DNA of 64,000 nt from the NCBI GenBank assembly GCA_006386115.1, contig VFIW01000042.1:186001-250000 (forward strand), written 5' to 3'. The notes under the pieces are model-generated. The model made no database searches. It was given only the letters and a program-made list of their open reading frames with translations, and had not been told where the DNA came from. Made by a program: the position numbers and the translations under genes. This DNA comes from Globisporangium splendens. Lineage: Eukaryota; Oomycota; Peronosporomycetes; Pythiales; Pythiaceae. Below, piece by piece: positions 31,624-41,640 of the stretch. Within the stretch, counting starts at the first letter, position 1. Each line of letters starts with the position of its first letter.

Positions 31624-32614
31624 ACAGAAAGTGGGGCTGCAATGCGGAGTCAGGGGTCCTCAAAACTCTTGACGGAACACTTCTCTTGCTGGTCTTCTTC
31701 TTCTTGTTTTGGGAAGGGTGTTTGTTCCACTTCCATTCACTCTTGTCAACGCCATCACGAACCTTCTCGTCGTCGATGGCAAAGGAGACAGTCTTTTTCT
31801 GGCGCCTGACTGCTCCACCTCCGTTCGTCGTCTTCAAAATGGGTACCGCTTGTGAACATGGGGGGCCATCGCACACCGCAATATCACAAGGGTCATCTGG
31901 GATCTCTTCCACAGATGTGTACACCCATACCACTTCATCCGTTGTTGTGAAGCACAAGTCAACATCGCGTGACTTGTCAACGGAGATCTTCATATTCATC
32001 CAGTCAATGCTAGGTTGGTAACGCTTCAACAACGGCATTCCCAGGATGATGTCAAACTTGTCATCGAGGTCGAGTAAAATGAACTCGTCTTCACCTCGGA
32101 AATCTTCACACTTGATTGCCAAGCGCACCACACGCTTCGGCATCTTCACAGTTGACCCATTTGCCAACCGGACAATCATCATCTTCTCTTCATTCACATC
32201 AGGCACGAAGACACCATGCCTGACGATCACTTCATTTCGAACAAAGTTGTTCGACGCACCAGTGTCAACCAAAGCTCGTAGAGGCGTTGCAATACCGTTT
32301 ACATGAACTTTGTGAACGATCAAACTTGACGTTTGACTGACACTCTTCTCACTCATAGTGGAAACTGCATGTGCTTGATGCACATGGGGGCCAGAGTCCT
32401 GTGTCTCCACAACGTCCACAGTCCTCTTTTCCGGGCCAGTAGGAGGCCCCACCCCTACTGGCCATTCCCGTTTTTTGGCCCAGGTGACCGCTCGAACCGA
32501 CGACCGTAAGAACGATCGTGGTTGTTCGAACGAGCACCCTGTGTCGTTTGCCGACCCGGCAAAGACACCTTGCAGTTCCGAGCAATATGACCCGGCTTCC
32601 CGCAATGGAAACAC
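31517..32614 (-). CDS. Gypsy protease region
   Basis: Retropepsin-like aspartic protease with the active-site motif LVDTGASNNFV and the later ILGMPLL flap-to-hydrophobic pair. It lies between gag and RT and overlaps both in another frame. Residues at the 3' end (PHFLCEEGN) are the RT N-terminus read in the wrong frame, marking a deletion or frameshift at the junction near 31650. Confidence 0.85.
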   Translation of the reverse strand: MFPLREAGSYCSELQGVFAGSANDTGCSFEQPRSFLRSSVRAVTWAKKREWPVGVGPPTGPEKRTVDVVETQDSGPHVHQAHAVSTMSEKSVSQTSSLIVHKVHVNGIATPLRALVDTGASNNFVRNEVIVRHGVFVPDVNEEKMMIVRLANGSTVKMPKRVVRLAIKCEDFRGEDEFILLDLDDKFDIILGMPLLKRYQPSIDWMNMKISVDKSRDVDLCFTTTDEVVWVYTSVEEIPDDPCDIAVCDGPPCSQAVPILKTTNGGGAVRRQKKTVSFAIDDEKVRDGVDKSEWKWNKHPSQNKKKKTSKRSVPSRVLRTPDSALQPHFLCEEGNWRLAHCSRFQQAERRDNSGPDSGSTQGHDP

Positions 32615-33604
32615 TTCCCATCGTTGCGAGGACGCTCATTTCCAGGCGTGGAAATGTACGAGATGTCCATGGGCTCGGGACCGTCATACACGGCATTCGA
32701 TTGCCGCATTGGTCTCGACGCAAACCCATGGAACTTCGCTTGCTTGATGCTGAACTCTTCTTGCATCGCGCGTTCGATAGCTTCGTCCAGCGTCTTGGGA
32801 TACTCGCGGAACAGTTGGTTCCGAATCGGACCATCGTTCAGACCCGTCATGAACGTCACGACTTGCGTCGGAACGTCAATCGGCTCGTCAACGATACTCG
32901 ACACCAAGTAACGAGCACGTTGTGCATACGAGTGAAGGTCAAAACGGCTTTGACGAAGCTCAAGGAACTCGGCGCCTGCATGGAACTCACTCTGTGGAGG
33001 TTCAAACGCCTTCTTGAGTTCGGTCTTGAAGTGGTCGTAGCTGGGGAAGTAGTTTAGATCCGCTAAACGCTTGCCATACGCCCAGCTCTTCGCACGACCC
33101 GCAAGGTTGGACATCGCGAACAACACTTGCTGCGAAGGGTCTTGCAGTTGTCTTGCAGTTGTCTTGCAGTTGTCTTGCAGTGATCGCTGCATCCAACTCG
33201 GCGAACCATCGTGAGAGGGGTTCGTTCTCTCCGCCGCGATACGGAGAGACGTCAAGCTTCAGTGGCACCGTCCTGAGTGAGGAAACAGGGGTTGCGACCT
33301 GCTTCCGGGAGGACATGATCTCGTGGTGCATGAAGCTGACCACCGCACTCTTCTGGTCCTCCGTAGACGCCGATCGAAGAAGACTGACCACAGCAGCCTC
33401 TCCGATGACATCTCGCATGCGCTCAAGCGCCATCCACTCATGAGAAGACAAATGAGGGAAACCCTCAATAGTCAACTCGACAGTTTCCGGTACTGCTGGA
33501 CCGAGTGGGGTTCCTGTAGCATCCATGTTCCGAACAAGGATGCTCGCAGGGTCTTGGACAGGAATGCGCGACGTGCTTAAAGCCACGTCGTCAAACCTCT
33601 TCAC
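32455..33604 (-). pseudogene. Gypsy gag with CCHC zinc knuckle, frameshifted
   Basis: The N-terminal frame (33604-33002) and C-terminal frame (33255-32455) overlap at 33141-33180, where the 11-bp unit TTGTCTTGCAG is present three times in tandem. One unit would keep the frame, so two extra units (22 bp) have shifted it. The C-terminal frame holds the capsid-like region (FKTELKKAFEPP, LRQSRFDLHSYAQRARYLVS) and the knuckle CFHCGKPGHIARNCK. The first in-frame ATG is near 33520. Without frame correction the nucleocapsid part is not made. Confidence 0.88.
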
Positions 33605-33645
33605 TTCACTGGGTCGTTGGAAGGACCGCTCGAAGTGCTACCAGG

Positions 33646-34326
33646 TGTAAGAGGGCGCTGTTAACAACAGTCCATCAAACACGGCACACACGCTTGTGCC
33701 AGAGGAAGCGATCTCCCGACTTGGAGGGAGGAAGAAGACTTGAGTACTTGGAGGAAAATTTGCAACTGAATTGAAAATGGTTATGGTTCCTGTCGCTACT
33801 TGCTAATGAACCCCAAGGGATCCTACAGCTTTTATAACTAAAACCTAAATATACACAATAAAACCTATGAATATGATATATAAAACCTTGGGTACACTGA
33901 GGTTGAACCTACGGGATCTTCTAGAAACTCGAACTTCAAGTCTTGTATAAAATCCCTGCAAAGTGATTGGCTCGCGCCACTCACTCCAGGTGGCAGAGAC
34001 ACGTTGGTCTCGTCGCCAGTCCAGTTTCCCAAGCAGGAACCATCACTCAGTACTTGATTAGTACATGGATGTTATCACTCTGTACTGATTAGTACATGGA
34101 TGTCATCGCTCAGTACTGATTAGTACATGAGAACAACATTCTGCACTGATCAGCACAGAGAACACTCGTGACGTCATCGAATGACGTCACACGTGCATGT
34201 GGGGGCTGTATTACCGTAATCCCTTTGTTATTTGTGTCTCCACAATGCACGCTGAAGGTGGTGTGTGCCACACTAGATCTGGGAACAGATCCACCTTCAT
34301 GTAATGGCTGGTTATGGCCCATCACA
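33646..34326 (-). repeat. 5' LTR of the Gypsy element
   Basis: 681 bp. It has one more copy of the 32-bp palindrome-bearing unit (TGTACTGATTAGTACATGGA type) than the 3' LTR, and the same two CRE boxes, at 34169-34176 and 34182-34189. Confidence 0.92.
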
Positions 34327-34950
34327 TGAAATCCATCCCTTCAGAAGGACTCGTCACCGGGTCCTTCTGCTCTGCCGGAAAGGCAAGATAGCGTGGCGAC
34401 ACGCTATTCCCCGATGACGCAGTAACGTGCGCATCAGTCTCGGATTCCACATCGAGGAGCAAGCCCTCGAGTGGGTCATCAGTATCCAATTCACCATTGG
34501 TTACGTCCAGCGAAAGGAGAATACCTCTCGCTGCATTCACCAAGTCAGGATCAGCTAATCTTCCTTGCGCGATATTCCCCACCGCAGTGCGATCCGATGC
34601 ATCATCATCGGAAATGTCAATCGCTGCGATGGTCCCACTCGCTTTTCCGTGAGGAGCTTCCTCCTCACGATGCTTTTTCCGCGCAGGCTCATTCAACAGA
34701 GCCGCGGGCAATGAACGCTTCGCTCCGGAAGAAGGCTTTGCTTTTTCCGCCAGATCATCACGCTCGATAGCCGTCGTGGTGAGTTTCAAAGGAGAATTGT
34801 GAGGAGTTCCCTCCTCACAATTTGAATCGTAATCGACAACGTCGCTGTCGATCGAAGACATCTGTGTGAGGATCATCTCGTACAAGTTGCGGCGCTTGGA
34901 CAATTCTTTACTGCTGAGGCGCGTAGCACCTCGGCAAACCAGCCCGCAGA
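34322..34950 (-). pseudogene. unknown ORF truncated at the Gypsy LTR
   Basis: A frame open from about 35000 to 34322 on the minus strand reads CGLVCRGATRLSSKELSKRR, NLYEMILTQMSSIDSDVVDY, then acidic low-complexity sequence, and ends MDFM with its stop codon supplied by the first bases of the LTR. The reading is therefore cut by the Gypsy element. No ATG precedes the SKRRNLYEM segment within the open frame except the internal M, so an upstream exon or a different start is likely. No family recognised; it may belong to the element represented by repeat Z. Confidence 0.4.
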
Positions 34951-35067
34951 GTGTTCTCTCCTGCGTTCAGTTCTTCCGAGCACGGAAGAACACGAAAGAA
35001 CAGAAGAATCCAGAGGGATTGGTCGCGTACGCGCTTCTACGTGACCAATCGCTTTACGGGGGGATGC

Positions 35068-35431
35068 TGTAATGGGGCTTCCCTTTACATGGGTTCTTGG
35101 GTACAATGGGTGTGGGTCATACCCACACGGGTTCTACCGCTCTCTACAAACCCACTCGTTAACCCATCAACACTGTATGTAGCCAATTGCATTTTTAGCC
35201 AATAAGAATGTTCCATTAAAGTTTAATCTCATTGGATGGTAGTCGGATTGGACACCCAACTATCTACCAATCGGAGACGACGTAGGAACAACACATCAGA
35301 TTTGCATTTCAAACCTCGAGATTTCGATTCACTTCTCTTTTTGCACGTTATCGCGCAAAGCTCCCTTCCTTCCCCTCACCTGCGCTTCCTCAACGCACGT
35401 GTGCGCCGTATAACGGGCAATTCCCGTTACA
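35068..35431 (+). repeat. LTR-like repeat Z, right copy (inverted relative to left copy)
   Basis: TGTAATGG to CCGTTACA on the plus strand; its reverse complement matches 26740-27098 over nearly the full length. It is preceded by the purine run ACGGGGGGATG, which could be a polypurine tract. It is inserted in repeat P at 35432. Confidence 0.7.
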
Positions 35432-35655
35432 AAGTGCGGCTGACGAAGCACAGCCAAAATGTATACAACAACGAACAAAGCAACTAACAATACGGCACAA
35501 GAAGAAACTGCAAATGACAGAAAAACTAGAAAATTACGAAAACCCCGGACGCAAGTGTGAGAACGCTTGTGTTACGGCAGGATATGATAGCTGAGAACTC
35601 ACCAATTCTCTTCCCCGGGAAATCTTAAACTCTAAGTTCAATAGATTCCTTGTCA
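35432..35655 (-). repeat. repeat P, copy 2 (terminal part)
   Basis: Matches the first 220 or so bases of repeat P at 63490-63715 in reverse complement (AAGTGCGGCTGACGAAGCAC; GTTCAATAGATTCCTTGTCATC at the outer end). It is cut by repeat Z. Confidence 0.75.
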
Positions 35656-35818
35656 TCAACGTCTGGCAGCACCACCCACCCCTCCACTTTCTATCTAGCC
35701 TTCTGCAGGACAGACAGCCTCGGTACTAGCTGTTTGCATCGGGAGTACAAGTACCACGACGACAATCGATAGTCCACTGCAAAGATCCTCGGGGATTGGC
35801 GAATATGCTGAACTGAGT

Positions 35819-37300
35819 ATGCGAGACTTTATAAAAAGCGATAAGCGAATGCTTTCTCCTGAGGTCTCCATGACGAATATGGAGCAACCAAAGGAGGGGG
35901 CCGCGCGGAAGGAAGCTCCGGAAGGTGTTTCCACGACGACAGCCACCACTCTGCGTAGCGAACGTGCGCAAGTGGACGTAGTGATTGCCATACCGTCGTC
36001 GCATCACGAGGAAGGGGGAGCCCTAGATTCTGTGCACACGAACAATACGGTCCAATTAAAAGCAGGAGGACAAGGCAAGTCAGGAACCAATGAGGAGGGC
36101 ACGACACCATCGTGTGCGGAAGGTTCTCGAAAAGAAGCGTCGCCGGAGACTACACCAGTGGAGAGATACGAAGCCCTCGCCGCAAAGTTGCGTGCGTCAC
36201 CAAACGCGGTCAACAGAGTGGAGATTGAATACGAAGTGCGGTTAATGTTCACGGCTCTTTACAACGGGATGCGGATTCTAGAAAAACCAAAAAAGGCGAA
36301 CGACAATTACCCAACACTCAATGGAGAAGAAGCGGACACGCTGGTGAACCTTTCCGTCTACTGGCAATTGAAAAGGAAAAATCCTTTCCGGAGTGGAAGC
36401 GGACGATCCAAGATTTATGCAAGGATATGCACCGGTCATCGTGGACAGTGGTGGCGCTTATCCAAAAGAGAATTGACCAGAACAAGCTGGCAGAAGAAAC
36501 CAAGGCTTCGCCATGGGGTTCGCAAACCAGCACCAACAGTCAAACAAAAGCCAAAGAGCAAGGCACCCAGCCCTTCACCTTCAAATCGGACAAATACTCG
36601 GAGGAGGAACAAAGCAACATGATCCGACACTGCAAACAAAAGTTCGAGTACTCAGTAACCCTGCGTCAGCCGACAACGATGGAATGGGAAATCATGCTAG
36701 CGATCGTGGAAGGCGAACTCCTGATTCGACACCTGCCTCAATTCCTACGGCGAGTGTGTGATGGGGACACCCTTTTCCGCTTCCAGAACACCATCGCAGC
36801 TCAGGTGGAAGGAGAGCTGGTCGGCAAATTATCGGATGCAACGCAAGTTTACAAAGATCACCAGTCGACCGGGCGAATCGTGGAAGCCATCTTGCAAGCA
36901 GCGAGATACCGAAATGACGGCAAAATGGATGAGACAATGGCGATGCTGAAAGACCTCAAAGCTGCGGAATATAATGACAGCACTCACTCTCTCCACTTCT
37001 ATTTCTTTGACAGGAGCACAGCGGCGAAATGGAACAAAATGACGATCCCCTTCAGACGCCAATTGGTGCAGCTCATATCCGCGCACCCAACGGAGACAAC
37101 CGGAGAGCAACAGGAGACAAACAACGTGTGGAACAGGCATTTGGGAGCTGGCGGGCTACAGAACGCAGAATCGAGATCCAGGTACAAAATTCAGCTTTTG
37201 AACACTGCTCGCTCAATGAATGTGGCCTCGTTTTTAGAATAGTTGAAGCAGACGACAGGCAAGCAATTCTACGCCTACCAACTCGATGCGTACGTTCCAA
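35819..37300 (+). pseudogene. LINE ORF1-like protein, frameshifted and truncated
   Basis: The first frame (to about 36365) is low-complexity then YEALAAKLRASPNAVNRVEI. A one-base shift moves the reading to EKEKSFPEWKRTIQDLCKDM and on to 37242. The C-terminal part, with LHFYFFDRSTAAKWNKMTIP and YKIQLLNTARSMNVASFLE, recalls ORF1 proteins of oomycete LINEs, where a similar TFHFFDKATA segment precedes an IRVLNVP-like strand. After a TAG at 37240 the same frame continues LKQTTGKQFYAYQLDAYVP to the LINE-Y tail at 37302, which ends it. Which LINE family it belonged to is not known. It is on the opposite strand to the adjoining LINE-Y. Confidence 0.5.
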
Positions 37301-37302
37301 GA

Positions 37303-40300
37303 TCTTTATCTTTGTAAGGTGAGGTATATTTAGGTTCATCGTCGTGACCTACAATATCCATTCTCCTACCTACTCTTCATTGCGAATTTCATCTAGGAGT
37401 GTAAATGTGTCTACAGCGCGGATTGCACTAGATCACTTCTAACTGCTGAATAATCTTTGACCACGATGGCATGTTCTCTTGGTCCTATGTGAGGCTGCCT
37501 TGTGTTGTCCAATGACCTTGGGTCTTCCGAACTTCGGATAAGCCAATGCATGACGTCGTTGTCAAGATCCTGGGTGAGATTGTTGAAAGCAGCTCGATGA
37601 GTTGGGAAGTGAACCTGCGTTGAGGTTCTGGTGTCCATGGCTAGGTTGGCGGCTGAGTCCGCCATCTTGTTGAAGGCACGGTAGTGATGGTACCATCCTC
37701 GGATGTCGATGCAATCCGCGAGTCGTCGACTTGTCTGGTATAAACGTGCCAATCGGTGCTGTCGAGGGGATCGATGCATTCTCTGTTGGGAGATAATCAG
37801 TGCACTGTCTCCAATCACGTACAACGGTTCGAAGTGACTGCGTTGGGCTTCTCGGAGTCCGTGTATGAGACCCCAGTACTCGGCAAAGTTGTTGGTCGTG
37901 TCCTTCCTGCTATACGCCATGCTCGCGGCCCAAATTAAACTGGCTGTGTGCGAGTCGTTATGGACACGCACGATAATGGATCCAGTCCCTCCTGGTCCTG
38001 GATTGCCGCGTGATCCACCATCGAAAACAACAGGTAAACGCCGCGAGTATCACTTGGAGTCAAGGGGATGGCGTCGGTTTGGCTGAGAAAGCAGTCGACA
38101 TATGCTTTGAGAACTGCCGCAACCGTGTGACCGTCAGAGTCTCCAGCTTGCGCTTCAGCGAGTCGTGTGAGGTTTCGCATTCCTGCCTCTAATCTGGTCA
38201 TCATGATCGCCATCTCAGCAGTCGATTTGATTGGATCCGAATCCATGCGTCGCAGATGCGCACACCAAATGGATTGTATGAGCGACGCGCTCATATATCG
38301 CCACAGCATGTGTGCGACGGGATAGAGATGATCTTGGAGATGTTCATTGGAGAACTTGTGTCCGATAATGTGTCTCTTGATCGTGGTCCATGCATGCCTT
38401 GGAGTATCTGGTAGATCCAGACTGAAGATCCAGATTGCGGGTCGTGACCAGGAGTGATTCCGATCTTCGCCCATAGCGCATAAAAGTAGTTCCACACGAG
38501 TCTGGCTTTCGGACACTCCCAGAATAGATGTTGAACAGAAGATTGGACAACTTGGGAGCATTCGGGATTCGAGCAGGATAGATCAGCTTTCTCATAGTTC
38601 CACATGGAGAGTCGGTTGGCTTTCAGCCGGAGAAGAGTCTGGGCTGTATAAACTGTAATCCCTGGGATGTTGTGTAATTCGCTCCATTGGATTAATTGCA
38701 GTCCTGGCCACAGAGATCCTGCTGTATGGACAGCTTTGTTGACTGCTGCATCTCGAGTATCTTTGCCAATTTGTGTCCTCGTTGCTGCAACTTGTTGCCG
38801 ATAGAAAGATCTGGTGGTATTGTATCGTCCGTTGCCACCCCATAGTTGCACGATTCTTGTGAAACGTGGATGTGCATGGAACGACACCTTCTGCCCGTTC
38901 AAGTCTCTTGTTGCCATGATGTCACAGTCCATTGCGGAGTGAACTGTATGCGTAGCTTTGACTAGGGTCGTGTCGACGTGGGTCAGAGTTGCTTCACTGG
39001 TGTGCAGATGCCATTCGTGGTTATAATGACGTTGCCCGTTGTACAGCCGAAGCACATTTGCTTGCTGTGGTCGATACAGAAGCTGTGGGAAGTTGGATAC
39101 CAACGTAGCACATAACCGCTCGAGCGCTCGAATAGACGGCCGGGAGAATCCGGAGATTCCACATGTTGGGATGAAGTTAAGCACTCCTGGTCTTATCCAC
39201 TCCCATCGAAGTATGTCACCCAGTTGTGCTGTTCCAACTGATAATGATGTGTGAGCAAGCTTGTAAGGGGAGCCGTTGGAATCAAGAAGCCACCCATCTG
39301 CAGTCGAGGTCATGTATGGCAACCATTCTGCACAGAATGTCCCACGTAGCTTTCGTCCTTCAGCGATGATACCTGGAAGCCTGTCAGACATTTTAGAGCT
39401 GAGGTCGATCTGGAACACATCGCCGTCCCATTGAGTCTGCACAATTGTCGACTTGAAGTGCTCGTAACACCAACGTACATTATCACGTTCTCTGGGCTCA
39501 TAGGGTCGAGAATGGAGCGACGCACATAATGCTGCGCCAGTTGTCCACATGTTATCACGAAGCTGGGGTGGCCGCCTTGGAATTGCATCGAGCGGCGTGA
39601 TGTACGTCGAAGAAGCCCTTGTGTTGTGCAGCAAGATTTCTCCGATGACCTGATCGATGTGAGAGGTAGTGATTGCCCATTTGAAGACTGCTGTGGCACT
39701 CATCGTCATCAGCTCAGTTCTGATGTTGGGCACCGACAAGCCTCCATTCATTTTTTTGAGCTCAGCTTGTTCTTCCTTCATCCACGGTTTCGCAGGCTTA
39801 CCATTCCTTGAGCCCCAGACAAATTGTTTCACTAGGTCGTGTAGCTGATTGACAATAGCCGTAGAGCTGGCCAGGAGTGCCTGGCCACGTAAAGCACTTT
39901 GGGTATGATGACGGCACTGGCAATTGCTGCACGTTGGGCGACAGAGTGAGTTTTGAGACGCGCAAGTCGAAGTCTGACACGTAAGGCTTGGATGCACTTG
40001 GACCAGTTAATTGCATTCGAAGGCGTTTGTCCGACTTGGATGCCGAGGTAGCGGCAATGTTCCTCACGTTGTAGCACATGAATGCCACTGACTGACTCTT
40101 CGGTGGAGCTGTATTCCTTGTTCAGCGGTAATACTGCAGATTTGTGCCGATTGACTCGAAGCCCAGAAGCTGCTCCATATTTGTCCAGGATTGCAAACAC
40201 GGCGTTAATATCCTTGGGATCGCTAAGATAAATGGTCGTGTCGTCTGCGTATCCTCCAAGTCTGACTTCAGTTGCGCATCCTGCTGCCTGGAGTTCAACG

Positions 40301-41136
40301 CCGTGTATTTCGTCACTCGCTTCGATTTTCCGATAAAGAACCTCTAACGCCAAGATGAAGAGAAGAGGGGCCAGCGGACATCCTTGACGAATTCCGGATG
40401 TTACGTTGTACTTTCTCGACAGGAAACCGTTGACAATGAACTTGTAAGTGGTTTGAGAGTGTAACACCTTCACTAAGTGTACGAACTTCAATGGGAATCC
40501 AAGATGCTGGAGCGCTTGTGCCAGAAAGCTGCGATCGAGTGAATCATAGGCTTTAGCAAAATCAAGGAGCAACGCGATCGCTCTGGACATGGCGGGGTCG
40601 CTCGTGGCCCGCTGTTGCGCAGCCAATAACACATCAATCGTAGTTGGGATTGCTCGCCCTGGAACGAAACCAGCTTGCATGTGATGGATAAGCCAAGGGA
40701 GCACAGTTCGTAATCTGGTTGCAAATATCCGTGTGAATATTTTGTAATCAGAGTTGAGGAGTGCGATTGGCCTGTAGTCCAGCGGCGATGCAGCAGAGAC
40801 GGACTTTTTATGCAGTGAATATGTGCTTCACTGAACGAACTTGGTAGAACGCATTCGGGTATCCACAAGTTGAAAAGTCGCTCGAATAGACCGGTAATCT
40901 CGTCACAGTGGTCTCTGTACCAGTCATTGCCGAGTTCGTCAGGACCGTGAGCTTTGCCTCTCTTGCATTTCTTCACAGCCTGTTTAATTTCACTCGACTC
41001 GATCGGTTTGAGCAGGAAGCCTAATCTGTCCGACGGAGGAATAGCTGTCCCTGGATCAAGGATTTGATCGATGTCAGTTTGCAGAGTGGGCGTCTGTTGC
41101 ATGATTGATTTCCATCCTTCTCCCATGTCGTGAGGA
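37303..41136 (-). mobile_element. LINE-Y, long copy (RT, zinc motif, RNase H), 5'-truncated
   Basis: The minus strand encodes RT from IKQAVKKCKRGKAHGPDELG through QAGFVPGRAIPTTIDVLLA, LLDFAKAYDSLDR, GIRQGCPLAPLLF and the catalytic GYADDTTIYL, then FVWGSRNGKPAKPWMKEEQ, the Cys/His motif CSNPECSQVVQSSVQHLFWEC and RNase H (DTTNNFAEYWGL, YVIGDSALII, KMADSAANLA). Frame breaks occur near 40790, near 39870, near 38440 and before RNase H near 38030. The endonuclease and ORF1 are absent. The 3' end is CCTCACCTTACAAAGATAAAG in element sense. No target duplication was found; the 5' side abuts an oppositely oriented LINE-Y end. Confidence 0.9.
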
Positions 41137-41640
41137 TGGTACCATCACTACCGTGTCTTCAACAAGATGGCGGACTCAGCCGCCAACCTAGCCATGGACA
41201 CCAGAACCTCAACGCAGGTTCTTTATCTTTATAAGGTGAGGTATATTTAGGTTCATCTTCGTGACCTACAATATCCATTCTCCTACCTAATCTTCATTGC
41301 GAATTTCATCTAGGAGAACAACGCAGGTTCACTTCCCAACTCAAAGAGCTGCTTTCAACAATCTCACTCAGGATCTTGACAACGACGTCATGCATTGGCT
41401 TGTGCGAAGTTCGGAAGACCCAAGGTCATTGGACAACACAAGGCAGCCTCACATAGGACCAAGAGAACATGCCATCGTGGTCAAAGATTATTTAGCAGTT
41501 CAGAAGTGATCTAGTGCAATCCGCGCTGTAGACACATTTACACTCCTAGATGAAATTCGCAATGAAGATAGGTAGGAGAATGGATATTGTAGGTCACGAC
41601 GATGAACCTAAATATACCTCACCTTACAAAGATAAAGAAA
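41137..41640 (+). mobile_element. LINE-Y 3' end, opposite orientation
   Basis: Plus-strand LINE-Y sequence starting in the RNase H region (GATGGTACCATCACTACCG) and ending at the tail CACCTTACAAAGATAAAG. With the neighbouring copy it forms an inverted pair of about 500-bp arms. It is interrupted at 41222-41318 by a shorter LINE-Y insertion. Confidence 0.88.
41222..41318 (-). mobile_element. 97-bp LINE-Y insertion with 12-bp target duplication
   Basis: Only the last 97 bases of LINE-Y, inserted antisense into another LINE-Y copy. CAACGCAGGTTC flanks it on both sides (41210-41221 and 41319-41330). Confidence 0.93.

Larger units (their letters stand above)
27175..34326 (-). mobile_element. Ty3/Gypsy chromovirus, decayed
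   Basis: 7.15 kb, minus orientation, with LTRs at both ends. In element order: gag with a CCHC knuckle, protease, RT, RNase H, integrase, chromodomain. Next to the 5' LTR, in element sense, TGGTAGCACTTCGAGC looks like a primer-binding site for initiator-Met tRNA (8-nt match TGGTAGCA); next to the 3' LTR, AAGGAGGGGATGA is a polypurine tract. By eye the LTRs differ at about 4% of positions plus indels, so the insertion is not recent. No 5-bp target duplication is visible (GAGC left, TGAA right). The sequence resembles polyproteins widespread in Phytophthora. Confidence 0.95.

Noticed and set aside
32518..33057. 179-codon plus-strand frame opposite gag
   Set aside because: No protein-like pattern, and the minus strand has capsid and zinc-knuckle motifs; unlike the 27990-28906 antisense frame it has no independent support.
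37303..41640. Twin-priming 5' inversion of one LINE-Y insertion
   Set aside because: The inverted part has its own complete 3' tail, which a 5' inversion would not have.
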